Part shown: positions 8,630 to 17,001 of the stretch, piece by piece
Layout: each line of letters opens with the position of its first letter
Numbering within the stretch: the first letter of the stretch is position 1
Source of the DNA: Rubritalea squalenifaciens DSM 18772
Lineage (GTDB): Bacteria > Verrucomicrobiota > Verrucomicrobiia > Verrucomicrobiales > Akkermansiaceae
NCBI RefSeq assembly: GCF_900141815.1
Contig: NZ_FQYR01000004.1
Span: forward strand, 496,001-560,000
Direction of reading: 5' to 3'
DNA length: 64,000 nt
Program-made: the position numbers and the translations under genes
The notes under the pieces: model-generated
Databases searched by the model: none
Told to the model about the DNA's origin: nothing
The model's input: the letters and a program-made list of their open reading frames with translations, nothing else

Positions 8630-9562
8630 GTGTATTATTTAAGCATGCTTAAGGATATGAAGATCGCGGTGGCGATGGGAGGCCCTGGCTCGGAGCATGA
8701 TGTATCAATGGCATCCGGCAAGGCAGTTCTCAAAGCCCTACAAGATGAAGGTTACGATGCCATCCAGTTGGTGGTTGAAGGACCTCACATCACCGTGCCG
8801 GAAGGTGTCGGCCTGGTCTTCAATACCATCCATGGCACCTTTGGTGAGGATGGCCAGCTGCAGTATGAGCTGGAGAAGCAAAATGTTCCATACACCGGAG
8901 CTGGTTCCAAATCTAGTGAGCTCGCCTTTGATAAGGTGGAGAGCAAGGTACAATTCATCCATGCTGGCGTGCCGACTCCTGAAAGCGAGATTGTCGATTG
9001 CACTCACGGCTTAAAGATGCCTGAGATGAAGCTTCCTTACGTGGTAAAGCCGGCTCGTGAGGGGTCCAGCGTCGGTGTACACATCGTGCGTGAGCAGGCT
9101 GAGGCGGAAGCCTCCATCGAAGATGCAGCACGTTACGGCGGTCAGGTGCTGGTCGAACAATTTGTAGAAGGCAAGGAGCTGACTGTTGGTGTTCTTGATG
9201 GAGAGGCTTTCCCAGTCGTACACATCGCACCTCGCAGTGGCTTCTACGATATGAGCAATAAGTATCCTTGGATGACTGGCGAAGGTGGTACAGATTACTT
9301 TTGCCCAGCTGATCTGGATGAGGAGACCACCAGGAAGGTGCAGGAGGCTGCGGTTGCGGCTCATAAGGCATTGGAGATTGAAGTTTATTCCCGTGTTGAT
9401 GTACTGTTGGACGCCGACGGTAATCCTTATGTGTTAGAGGCTAACACGATCCCGGGGATGACTGAGAGCAGTCTTCTTCCTAAAGCGGCGCGCGAGGCAG
9501 GATATTCTTTCCCGGCGCTCTGCTTGAAAATTGCAGAAATTTCCCTGAATACGAAACGATAG
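8630..9562 (+). CDS. ddl: D-alanine--D-alanine ligase
   Basis: Ddl joins two D-Ala with ATP to make the dipeptide end of the peptidoglycan stem. About 310 residues, normal for the family. ATP-grasp signatures are present: AMGGPGSEHDVS at the N-terminus, KPAREGSSVGV, and VDVLLDADGNPYVLEANTIPG with the Mg2+-binding Glu and Asn. A GTG at 8630 has a purine-rich GGGGGA five bases upstream. The ATG at 8657 (MKIAVAMGG) matches the usual family start better but lacks a well-spaced binding site. It is followed one base later by ftsQ, so the two are cotranscribed, continuing the cell-wall/division cluster that murB begins. Confidence 0.96.
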   Translation: MYYLSMLKDMKIAVAMGGPGSEHDVSMASGKAVLKALQDEGYDAIQLVVEGPHITVPEGVGLVFNTIHGTFGEDGQLQYELEKQNVPYTGAGSKSSELAFDKVESKVQFIHAGVPTPESEIVDCTHGLKMPEMKLPYVVKPAREGSSVGVHIVREQAEAEASIEDAARYGGQVLVEQFVEGKELTVGVLDGEAFPVVHIAPRSGFYDMSNKYPWMTGEGGTDYFCPADLDEETTRKVQEAAVAAHKALEIEVYSRVDVLLDADGNPYVLEANTIPGMTESSLLPKAAREAGYSFPALCLKIAEISLNTKR

Positions 9563-9563
9563 G

Positions 9564-10460
9564 ATGTTTAAGAAAAAGACAACGCGGGTAAAAAATCGAT
9601 CTGACCGGAAGCTTCATCTCCAGGTCAGCTCGCCGCGTATTGTTTTTTTCCAATCCATTCGTGCGCTGCAGGGCATGATCAAGTTGGTGGCGGTTTTGAT
9701 CATCGTGGGGATCGGGGTGTATCTCGGCGGCCGTGCCATTCGGGATCACTTCGTCAACAACGAGGAATTTTTACTGCGCGAACTCAGCTTAGAGACTAAC
9801 GGCTATCTCACCTATGAGCGTGTGGTGGAAATCGGAGAAATCAATCTCAATGGTACCATCTTTGAGGTGGATATCGATGAACTTGAACAAAAGCTCATGG
9901 ACAGGCCTGAGGTGGTCACTGCGACCGTCGAGCGCAAGATGCCAGGAAAGATTGAGGTGAAACTGCAGGAGCGTGTGCCCGTGGCTTGGGTATCCTGTCG
10001 CCAGTTAGGTTTGGCGGGTAGGAATCCTTTGTCCGGGATACTCATGGATGAAGACGGCGTAGTTTTCCAGTGTCAGGGTGACCTGTGGAATGTGGCTAAA
10101 GATCTTCCCGTGTTTGAACTTCCTGAAGCCGAAGAGGGGGCTTTCCAGCTAGGAGAGAAGATGAATCACAAAGAGGCTGAGCGTGCGCTAAGCTTGCTGA
10201 ATCTGATTAACAGCAAACTTGGTGAGGAGGCTGACTGGGCGGTTAGCCGGATTACGGTATTAAATTTTCACTCAATGATGGTGACTTCCACTGACCACGT
10301 GGACGCCACCTTTGACATGTATGATCACGAGCGTCAGCTCAGTGACCTTCTGGATGCTAGGCGTCACGCCCGCGAGACGGGCCGTGAGTTGGCCTGGATT
10401 AATTTGCTGCCGAGGCACAATATTCCCGGCGGCTTTAAAGGAGAAAATGGCGCGGAGTGA
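9564..10460 (+). CDS. ftsQ: Cell division protein FtsQ/DivIB
   Basis: 298 residues. A basic cytoplasmic N-terminus (first ~35 residues) leads to one membrane segment (IKLVAVLIIVGIGVYLGG), then a POTRA domain (LLRELSLETNG to LQERVPVAWV) and a FtsQ beta domain in the periplasm. FtsQ bridges early and late divisome proteins. The position between ddl and ftsA is the classical place for ftsQ and supports the call, since sequence conservation in this family is low. The start codon lies one base after the ddl stop region, implying tight coupling. Confidence 0.9.
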   Translation: MFKKKTTRVKNRSDRKLHLQVSSPRIVFFQSIRALQGMIKLVAVLIIVGIGVYLGGRAIRDHFVNNEEFLLRELSLETNGYLTYERVVEIGEINLNGTIFEVDIDELEQKLMDRPEVVTATVERKMPGKIEVKLQERVPVAWVSCRQLGLAGRNPLSGILMDEDGVVFQCQGDLWNVAKDLPVFELPEAEEGAFQLGEKMNHKEAERALSLLNLINSKLGEEADWAVSRITVLNFHSMMVTSTDHVDATFDMYDHERQLSDLLDARRHARETGRELAWINLLPRHNIPGGFKGENGAE

Positions 10461-10522
10461 AAAAGAGTGGTAAGAAACTTGCGTAAATGAAATTCAGAGA
10501 TAGCAGGTAGGAATCATTTTCA

Positions 10523-11740
10523 ATGGCAAAGTCAAAGATACATGTAGGGCTTGAGATAGGCACCAGCAAGACATGCATGGTGGTAGGTGAGGTGAAGGTA
10601 GATGGCTCCGTGAAGATTCTCGGAGTCGGAGAGACGAAATCCGTCGGCGTGAGGAAAGGTGAAATCTCGGATTACGCACAGGTTCGCACCTGTGTGCGTG
10701 AAGCTTTGCTCGAGGCGGAGGATGTTTGCGATGTGGATATCAATAGTGTCTTTCTCTCGGTGACTGGATCCCATATCAAGGGAGTGAACAATCGCGGTAC
10801 CTACCGTCTTCCGGATGATGAGCAGGAGATTCTTCCCGAGCACGTGGAAGAGGCCAAGGAGATTGCGCGGGATATCGCTATCCCGACAGATGATGTCTAC
10901 CTGCACAATGTCGTACGCCAGTATTGGCTGGACGGTGAGGAACATTCCACGACTCCAGTCGGTCTGCTTGGCCGTACCTTGGAGGCGGACTTCCATATCA
11001 TTCACGGGATCCGTACCCGCATCCAGAATAGCATCAAATGCGTGCGTGAAATTCCATTGGATGTGGATGATGTTGTCTTTGCGCCGATCGCCAGTGCGCA
11101 GATCGCTCTCAACCGCCAACGCAAGGATGCGGGAGCGCTCGTGATCGATATTGGCGGTGGTACGACTGACTATGTGCTTTATCTTGACGGAGCGATTGCT
11201 GCCTCAGGATGTATTCCTGTGGGTGGAGATCACGTGACCAATGACATTCACCTGGTGACTCACATGCCTCTCTCCAAGGCAGAGAAGGTGAAAAAGACGG
11301 AGGGAGATGCCTCTGGAGATCCTGCACGTTCCGTAGGAGTGGTTACGATTCCTGATGAAAAAGGTTTCCCGGAGCTGGAGGTAAAACGCCAGCTGCTCAA
11401 CGACATTATCCGTGGTCGTCTTGAAGAAACGCTCAATCTTGTGAAGGAGAGACTCCCAGAGGGAGCCCTCCAAAAGATTGGTACCGGAGTTTTCCTGACT
11501 GGAGGGACCAGTCTGATGCGAGGCTTCGGCGAATTGGCTAATGAAGTCTTCAATCTTCCAATCTACCGCCCTGAGCAACCTGAGGTGAGTGGAGTGCATG
11601 CCTATTTCCGCGATCCTCAGTATTCCACTGCTGTGGGCTTGATCCGATACGCCCAGCTGATGGACGAAGATCGCCCTAAAAAGAGCACCGGTGGCCTCTT
11701 CGGAGCCTTGAAAAATATGGTCTGGCCCTTCGGAGCCTAA
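10523..11740 (+). CDS. ftsA: Cell division protein FtsA
   Basis: 405 residues, actin-like ATPase that tethers FtsZ filaments to the membrane. The phosphate-1 motif (GLEIGTSKTCMVVGE) and phosphate-2 motif (IDIGGGTTDY) are clear, with the SHS2/1C region between. The protein ends in FGALKNMVWPFGA, which looks like the usual amphipathic membrane-targeting helix. ATG start with a TAGGA-type site about ten bases upstream. It closes the ddl-ftsQ-ftsA run. In most bacteria ftsZ comes next; here the next gene is typA and no ftsZ fragment is visible in the 169-bp gap. Confidence 0.96.
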   Translation: MAKSKIHVGLEIGTSKTCMVVGEVKVDGSVKILGVGETKSVGVRKGEISDYAQVRTCVREALLEAEDVCDVDINSVFLSVTGSHIKGVNNRGTYRLPDDEQEILPEHVEEAKEIARDIAIPTDDVYLHNVVRQYWLDGEEHSTTPVGLLGRTLEADFHIIHGIRTRIQNSIKCVREIPLDVDDVVFAPIASAQIALNRQRKDAGALVIDIGGGTTDYVLYLDGAIAASGCIPVGGDHVTNDIHLVTHMPLSKAEKVKKTEGDASGDPARSVGVVTIPDEKGFPELEVKRQLLNDIIRGRLEETLNLVKERLPEGALQKIGTGVFLTGGTSLMRGFGELANEVFNLPIYRPEQPEVSGVHAYFRDPQYSTAVGLIRYAQLMDEDRPKKSTGGLFGALKNMVWPFGA

Positions 11741-11828
11741 TAGTCAGCGTTTATTGACTGAATGTCAGTTGGTCACGTGCTGTGACTAAAATGGCACAGC
11801 TGCGCCTTGGAGGCGATTTTTCATAAAT

Positions 11829-11864
11829 CGGTGATTGTGATGAGATTATGATTGCCAATCACCG
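11829..11864 (+). promoter_or_regulatory. Stem-loop in the typA leader
   Basis: Perfect 9-bp inverted repeat CGGTGATTG (11829-11837) and CAATCACCG (11856-11864) around an 18-nt AT-rich loop, ending 45 bp before the typA start. There is no T-run after it, so it is unlikely to be a terminator. A leader hairpin or operator is more plausible. Confidence 0.45.
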
Positions 11865-11909
11865 GAATCTGGAGATGGTGCGCGGCAGAAAAATCAATTT
11901 CAGTACCAC

Positions 11910-13733
11910 ATGACCGAAAACATCAGAAACATCGCCATTATTGCCCACGTTGACCACGGCAAGACCACGCTCGTGGACAAGCTTCTGGAGGCAGGCGGAG
12001 CCTACCGCGAAAACCAGGAGAAGGTGGAGCGCGCGATGGATTCCATGGATCTTGAAAAAGAGAAGGGGATCACCATCAAATCCAAGAACACCTCGATTCA
12101 CTGGAACGACCACACCATCAACATTGTGGATACTCCCGGTCACGCCGACTTCGGTGGTGAGGTAGAGCGTGTGATGAAGATGGTGGACGGTGTACTACTT
12201 GTGGTAGATGCCTATGAAGGTCCTCAGGCCCAGACACGTTTCGTCTTGCGCAAGGCGCTTCAGGAAGGACTGCACCCGATTGTGGTTGTAAACAAGGTTG
12301 ATCGTGATTTTGCACGTCCAGAGGAAGTGCACGACATGGTTCTTGAGCTCTTCCTTGAGCTAGAAGCTACTGAAGAGCAGTTCGAAGCTCCGTTCTTCTA
12401 CGGTTCAGCCAAGAATGGTTTCTTCGTGGCCAGCCTCAATGATGATCAGGTGGACATGACTCCTCTCCTCAAGGGCATTGTGGACAATGTACCAGCTCCA
12501 GAAGCGAAGGCAGAAGAACCATTCCGCATGCTCGCCTCCAACATCGACTGGGACAACTACGTAGGTCGTGTGGCTCTCGGTAAGGTGGTATCAGGCCAGG
12601 TTCAAAAGGGTGACAACGTATGGTTGCACCGTAAGGACGGCACCAAGGTACGCAGTAAGATCACTAAAGTATTTGAATACGGTGCGAATGCCAACGCTGA
12701 GAGCACCGTGGCTACTGCTGGTAACATCGTCGGTGTAGCAGGTTTTGAAGACATCGATATCGGTGAGACATTGGCCGCCTCTGAGGATGCCGAGCCTCTT
12801 CCATTCGTCAGTATTGATCCGCCGACGATTTCTATGCAGTTCAGCATCAATACTGGTCCATTCGCTGGCCGTGACGGTAAGCATGTGACCTCTCGTGCGA
12901 TCCGTGACCGTCTTCTTCGTGAAGTGAAGACCAACATCTCCATTGAGGTGAGCGATTCCGATCAAGCGGGTGTCTTCAACGTGGCAGCTCGTGGTGCAAT
13001 GCAGATCGCCGTTCTCGTGGAGACCATGCGTCGTGAAGGCTACGAAGTGCTTGTTTCTCGTCCTAGCGTGATTGAGAAGCGCGTCGAAGGTAAGCGCATG
13101 GAGCCATTTGAAACTCTCTACGTGGAGTGTCCTGAAGACGCTCTCGGTGGTGTGATGAAGACGCTGGCCAACCGCAGAGCCCGCGTGGAAAACATGGGCA
13201 GCAATGCTCACGGCTCTACTCTGGAGGCAACGATCTCTACTCGTGGTCTGATCGGCTTCGAATTCGAACTTCTCAACCTGACTAGTGGTCACGGTATTAT
13301 GTCCCACCTCTTCAAGGAGTACGCTCCTCATTGTGGTGAGATCAGCACCCGCTCTACCGGTACACTCATTTCCATGGCGACTGGTACAGCGATGACCTAC
13401 TCACTCCTTCCTCTTGAAGATCGTGGTAAACTCTTCATCAGCCCTGGTGACGAAGTGTACGAAGGTCAGGTGATCGGTGAAAACCCACGTAAGGTGGACC
13501 TCGCTGTGAACCCGGTTAAGGAAAAGGCTCTGACCAACCACCGTTCCGCTGGTAAGGACAATACCACCACTCTCGCTCCACCAATCAGAATGGACCTTGA
13601 GCGTGCGATCGAATACATCAACGAAGACGAGCTGGTTGAGGCCACTCCTAGCTTCCTCCGTATCCGTAAGCGCATCCTCTGCCCGCACGAGCGCAAGCGC
13701 GCCGAGCGTAAGTCCAAGGCTGTTGAAGCCTAA
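11910..13733 (+). CDS. typA: Ribosome-associated GTPase TypA/BipA
   Basis: 607 residues, the usual length. G-domain motifs are intact: AHVDHGKTTL (G1), DTPGHADF (G3), NKVDR (G4). The EF-G-like domains follow, and a C-terminal TypA-specific domain starts near GLIGFEFELL. TypA acts in ribosome assembly and stress adaptation, often at low temperature. It is transcribed alone, with a strong terminator, and a 9-bp hairpin sits in its leader. Confidence 0.97.
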   Translation: MTENIRNIAIIAHVDHGKTTLVDKLLEAGGAYRENQEKVERAMDSMDLEKEKGITIKSKNTSIHWNDHTINIVDTPGHADFGGEVERVMKMVDGVLLVVDAYEGPQAQTRFVLRKALQEGLHPIVVVNKVDRDFARPEEVHDMVLELFLELEATEEQFEAPFFYGSAKNGFFVASLNDDQVDMTPLLKGIVDNVPAPEAKAEEPFRMLASNIDWDNYVGRVALGKVVSGQVQKGDNVWLHRKDGTKVRSKITKVFEYGANANAESTVATAGNIVGVAGFEDIDIGETLAASEDAEPLPFVSIDPPTISMQFSINTGPFAGRDGKHVTSRAIRDRLLREVKTNISIEVSDSDQAGVFNVAARGAMQIAVLVETMRREGYEVLVSRPSVIEKRVEGKRMEPFETLYVECPEDALGGVMKTLANRRARVENMGSNAHGSTLEATISTRGLIGFEFELLNLTSGHGIMSHLFKEYAPHCGEISTRSTGTLISMATGTAMTYSLLPLEDRGKLFISPGDEVYEGQVIGENPRKVDLAVNPVKEKALTNHRSAGKDNTTTLAPPIRMDLERAIEYINEDELVEATPSFLRIRKRILCPHERKRAERKSKAVEA

Positions 13734-13759
13734 GCCGACTAACAGACTTTTTTAAAAAC

Positions 13760-13788
13760 AAAGGCCCGGAAATCTCCGGGCCTTTTCT
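13760..13788. terminator. Bidirectional terminator between typA and arsJ
   Basis: Stem AAAGGCCCGGA (13760-13770) and TCCGGGCCTTT (13774-13784), with T-runs on both strands. It serves the two converging genes. Confidence 0.9.
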
Positions 13789-13809
13789 TTGGTCTCCAGA
13801 GGCGAAAGC

Positions 13810-15039
13810 TTAATCGTATACTTTCTCAGGGAATCTCATTGCCGTCAGCGCGGCGACTAGGATGGTGGCAGCAGAAGTGTAGAGGCAGGCTTGAAGGCCG
13901 CCCAGGAGGTAGGCGGTGCCGGAGAGGAGAGTGCCCATGAGGCGGCCGCAGGCATTGGCCATGTAGTAGAAGCCCACGTTGAGGGAAACGGAGTCTGAAT
14001 CCGTATATGCGAGAATGAGATAGGAGTGCACGGAGGAGTTTACGGCGAAGATGAAGCCGAACACAAAGAGGCCGCCGACGAGGATGTAGGTCGGGTAGAA
14101 ATTGAAGGCGAGCGAGAGTGCCATCAGGACGCAGAGCCCGGCTAGAGGAAAGGACCAGCCGCGGGCGGCGTGAACGGCGCGTTCCAAAGCATCGGGCGCA
14201 CCTTTCTTGATTTTGACTATCTTCGGGGCGATGGCTTGAATGAATCCGTAGCCAATGACCCAACTGGCCATCAGGGTGCCCACTTGTGTAAAGCTCCAGT
14301 CGAGTACATCATGCAGGAAAATGGGTAGGCCGACGACAAACCAGACATCGCGTGAGGCAAAGAGAAAGGCACGAGCAAAGGAGAGAAGATTGATGGCGCG
14401 CGATTTGGAGAAGACGCTGGTGAACTTGCTCTTGCTTTTAGACTGCCCGAAGTTGCCGCGGATGCTCAGCAGGGAAAGGATGAGGATAACGGCGATCAAT
14501 CCGGCCATGGCGTAGAGGGCATTGTTGAAGCCGAGGGTGGAGAGGAGTAGACCGCCGACGAAGAAGCCGACGCCTTTGATCGCGTTTTTGGAGCCTGTTA
14601 GGGCGGCGACCCATTTGAAGAGAGCTGCTTGGTGAGACTGGTCTTCACTTTCCTTGACCAGTAGCTTGACCGATGACTTGGAGGACATCTTGGTGAGGTC
14701 CTTGGCGACCCCGGACATGGCTTGAACCAGCATGACGAAGCCCACGGAGAGTGCAGCGCTCCAGTCAGGTGAGACGAGGGTGAGGCCAAGCAGGGCGACA
14801 ATTTGTAGGGCCAAGCCTGAGAATAAAGTGATCTTGAGGCCGTAGCGAGAGCCGATCCAGCCTCCCGTGAGGTTGGTGACGATACCTGCTACTTCGTAGA
14901 GCAGGAAGAGAAAGGCGAGCTGGACTGGATTGTAGCCCAGCTCGTGAAAGTGCAGCAGCACGAGCATGCGCAGCGCTCCATCGGTAAGCATGAAGAACCA
15001 GTATGCTAGGGTAACTAGGATGTAGGAGAGCTTGCTCAT
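13810..15039 (-). CDS. arsJ: Organoarsenical efflux MFS transporter ArsJ
   Basis: 409-residue major-facilitator protein with about twelve membrane segments. The cytoplasmic loop GVAKDLTKMSSKSSVKLLV followed by TGSKNAIKGVGFF matches the ArsJ group. In this pathway a dedicated GAPDH makes 1-arseno-3-phosphoglycerate from arsenate and glyceraldehyde-3-phosphate, and ArsJ exports it; the product then hydrolyses outside, giving net arsenate efflux. The neighbouring GAPDH and ArsR genes on the same strand confirm the assignment (gap 16 bp). It is the last gene of the arsR-gapdh-arsJ operon. Confidence 0.93.
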   Translation of the reverse strand: MSKLSYILVTLAYWFFMLTDGALRMLVLLHFHELGYNPVQLAFLFLLYEVAGIVTNLTGGWIGSRYGLKITLFSGLALQIVALLGLTLVSPDWSAALSVGFVMLVQAMSGVAKDLTKMSSKSSVKLLVKESEDQSHQAALFKWVAALTGSKNAIKGVGFFVGGLLLSTLGFNNALYAMAGLIAVILILSLLSIRGNFGQSKSKSKFTSVFSKSRAINLLSFARAFLFASRDVWFVVGLPIFLHDVLDWSFTQVGTLMASWVIGYGFIQAIAPKIVKIKKGAPDALERAVHAARGWSFPLAGLCVLMALSLAFNFYPTYILVGGLFVFGFIFAVNSSVHSYLILAYTDSDSVSLNVGFYYMANACGRLMGTLLSGTAYLLGGLQACLYTSAATILVAALTAMRFPEKVYD

Positions 15040-15055
15040 GCTGCTGGTTTGAATG

Positions 15056-16057
15056 TTAGCTGATGGATTTGGCGACCTTCTGGGTAAGCTCCATCATGCG
15101 GTTGGCGTAACCAACTTCGTTATCGTACCAGACGAAGAGCTTCAGCATGGTTCCGTCGACGACCATGGTGGATGGAGCATCGATAATCCCGGAGCGTGTG
15201 TCGTTAGTGTAGTCTGCGGATACGAGTGGTTTCTCCTCGTAGCCGAGGATGCCTTTGAGTTCACCCTCTGCAGCTTCATTGAGCAGTGCATTGACCTCTT
15301 CTTCGGTTACCTCGCGGGAGAGTTCAAAGACGCAGTCTGTTAGGGAAGCGTTCAGCATCGGTACGCGGACGGCGTGACCGTTGAGTTTTCCTTTGAGCTC
15401 TGGGTAGATGAGAGTGATTGCGGTGGCGGAGCCGGTTGTGGTTGGGATCAGGGAGTTGACCGCAGAACGGGCGCGGCGGAGATCCTTGTGCGGAGCATCG
15501 ACAATGACTTGGGTGTTTGTCAGGTCGTGCAGGGTGGTGATGGTGCCGCGGACGATACCGATCTTTTCGTGCACGACCTTGATGGCTGGGGCGATGCAGT
15601 TGGTGGTGCAGGAGGCGGCAGTGACGATGTCGTATTTCTCTGGATCGTAGAGGTGGTCGTTGCAGCCCATGACTACGTTGAGTGCTGCGGGATCTTTGAC
15701 GGGAGCGGCGACGACGACCTTCTTTACGCCTTGGTCGAAGTAGGCTTGCAGTAGCTCCGGGGTGCGGAACTGACCGGAGGCTTCGATGACGATATCGCAG
15801 CCGGACCAGTCAGTGTCGGCGATGTTGCGGTTGTGAGTGACGGCGATCTGCTGCCCATCGACGGTGATGGAGTTGTTGTCGAAGCTGATGTCACGTGCCC
15901 AGCGGCCGTGAACGGTGTCGAACTCCAGCAGGTGGGCTGCAGTTTCGGCAGTGCCGCCTAGTTCGTTGATCTGGGTAATGCTGTATTCCTGGTGGTCGAA
16001 GCCAGCGCGGAATCCGAGGCGGCCCATGCGGCCAAATCCGTTGATACCAATGTTCAT
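15056..16057 (-). CDS. ArsJ-associated glyceraldehyde-3-phosphate dehydrogenase
   Basis: 333 residues counted from the ATG at 16057 ([13 protein letters not shown]); the frame is open further upstream, but that extension overlaps arsR and has no dehydrogenase features. The Rossmann motif [10 protein letters not shown] and the active-site ASCTTNC are intact. It would use arsenate in place of phosphate to form 1-arseno-3-phosphoglycerate for export by ArsJ. Position between arsR and arsJ, not the sequence core alone, distinguishes it from the glycolytic enzyme. Sequence features such as [20 protein letters not shown] also fit the ArsJ-linked type. Confidence 0.93.
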   Translation of the reverse strand: MNIGINGFGRMGRLGFRAGFDHQEYSITQINELGGTAETAAHLLEFDTVHGRWARDISFDNNSITVDGQQIAVTHNRNIADTDWSGCDIVIEASGQFRTPELLQAYFDQGVKKVVVAAPVKDPAALNVVMGCNDHLYDPEKYDIVTAASCTTNCIAPAIKVVHEKIGIVRGTITTLHDLTNTQVIVDAPHKDLRRARSAVNSLIPTTTGSATAITLIYPELKGKLNGHAVRVPMLNASLTDCVFELSREVTEEEVNALLNEAAEGELKGILGYEEKPLVSADYTNDTRSGIIDAPSTMVVDGTMLKLFVWYDNEVGYANRMMELTQKVAKSIS

Positions 16058-16082
16058 AGTGTCTTGTATGTTTGTGAAAGTG

Positions 16083-16403
16083 TTAGCAGCATCCTTTGTT
16101 AGGATTGCAGAGTTCGGGACGGCCCTGACAGCAATCTTCAGTGAGGAAGTGGACAAGCGAGCTCATTCCTGAGATCTCCAGTGAATAGATGATACTGCGG
16201 CCTTGTCGCTCAGAGCGAATGAGGCCGGCTTGGGTCAGTTCCTTAAGGTGGAAGGAGAGGGTGTTGGGCTGGATGGTAGTCTGCTCAGAGATTTCGCCAG
16301 CGCTTAGGCCTTGTTCGCCATGGCGTGCAAGAAGACGGAAGACCTCCAGGCGTGTCTCTTGGGCGAGAGCATTGAGTTTCTTAATGGCGTCTTCCGTTTC
16401 CAT
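16083..16403 (-). CDS. arsR: ArsR-family arsenic-responsive repressor
   Basis: 106-residue winged-helix repressor. The DNA-binding helix region is [18 protein letters not shown]. The C-terminus carries vicinal Cys91-Cys92, then Cys99 and a terminal Cys105-Cys106. This resembles the C-terminal As(III) site of Acidithiobacillus ferrooxidans ArsR (a CC pair plus a nearby third Cys) rather than the CVC site in the recognition helix of the plasmid R773 type. It would leave DNA when As(III) binds and release the gapdh-arsJ genes. An 8-bp inverted repeat overlaps its start codon and predicted -10 element. Confidence 0.92.
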   Translation of the reverse strand: METEDAIKKLNALAQETRLEVFRLLARHGEQGLSAGEISEQTTIQPNTLSFHLKELTQAGLIRSERQGRSIIYSLEISGMSSLVHFLTEDCCQGRPELCNPNKGCC

Positions 16404-16438
16404 ATTTCGAGAAATATCGAAATAATTAGAAATGTCAA
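16403..16438 (-). promoter_or_regulatory. arsR promoter and operator
   Basis: Minus strand: a perfect TTGACA (-35; plus-strand 16433-16438), a 16-bp spacer and TATTTC (-10; 16411-16416). A perfect 8-6-8 inverted repeat, TATTTCGA (16403-16410) and TCGAAATA (16417-16424), is centred exactly on the -10. The expected transcription start falls on or next to the ATG at 16403, so the mRNA would be essentially leaderless. ArsR bound here would block RNA polymerase. Confidence 0.6.
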
Positions 16439-16589
16439 CCCGCCTGCATGTGACAAATCAGTCAGTAGTGGCGGAGTGTGCTTCTCTGGGCAAATTGAAA
16501 TAAAGCCAGTGCATCGGTAGATTGCTAGAGAAGTGTAAAAATTGACTAATGGCTGGAGAAGTCGCTGATTTGCTGCGTATAGAGACTGT

Positions 16590-16982
16590 ATGAAATATTT
16601 CTTCTACACGATGACAGGTTTATTTCTGCTGTTCACCTATTGGCAGTTGAATGATGCCACTCAGTATCACAACCACGATAACTGGTTCTGGATCGTGTAT
16701 TATCTCTGCGCTGCTGTACTGACCTTTCTGGAAGCCAGAAAGGAGCAGCCCACGGCCGTCTACACGGGCATGATCGGTTTTTCCGTGGGAGCCGCATTGT
16801 TCCGCATGCAAGACGGGGTGGGAAATTTTGATTTTAGCACCCCATTGCGTGCTACTGCCATCCCGTCTCAGATGAATGCGACCATTCAGGCTCCGAATGA
16901 AACTGGCGGACTGCTTTTGGTGGGAGCGTGGTTCATCTTTCTGGCCATCCGTGCGGCGAAGCGCCGCAAAGAGGCTCAGTAG
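16590..16982 (+). CDS. TMEM220-family small membrane protein
   Basis: 130 residues with three to four predicted membrane segments (starts at residues ~3, ~32, ~56 and ~106). The N-terminal pattern YWQLND followed by WIVYYLCAAVLTFLEA matches the transmembrane-220 family, whose function is not known. It stands alone between the divergent ars operon and the convergent nrdR operon. The loop DGVGNFDFSTPLRATAIPSQ is probably extracytoplasmic. Confidence 0.75.
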   Translation: MKYFFYTMTGLFLLFTYWQLNDATQYHNHDNWFWIVYYLCAAVLTFLEARKEQPTAVYTGMIGFSVGAALFRMQDGVGNFDFSTPLRATAIPSQMNATIQAPNETGGLLLVGAWFIFLAIRAAKRRKEAQ

Positions 16983-16997
16983 CTAGATGTATCTAGC
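16982..16997. other. Small perfect hairpin between convergent genes
   Basis: GCTAGAT (16982-16988) and ATCTAGC (16991-16997) form a 7-bp palindrome with a 2-nt spacer, between the ends of the TMEM220 gene and the nrdR-operon gene. It could contribute to termination on either strand but has no T-run. Confidence 0.3.
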
Positions 16998-17001
16998 CTA
17001 C

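Noticed and set aside
9480-9749. 89-codon antisense frame over the ddl-ftsQ junction
   Set aside because: Spans two conserved genes and their junction; no features.
11741-11909. A short ftsZ remnant after ftsA
   Set aside because: The gap has only hairpins and promoter-like sequence; no FtsZ GTPase motif in any frame.
12591-13331. 246-codon antisense frame in typA
   Set aside because: Shadow of typA; no recognisable domains.
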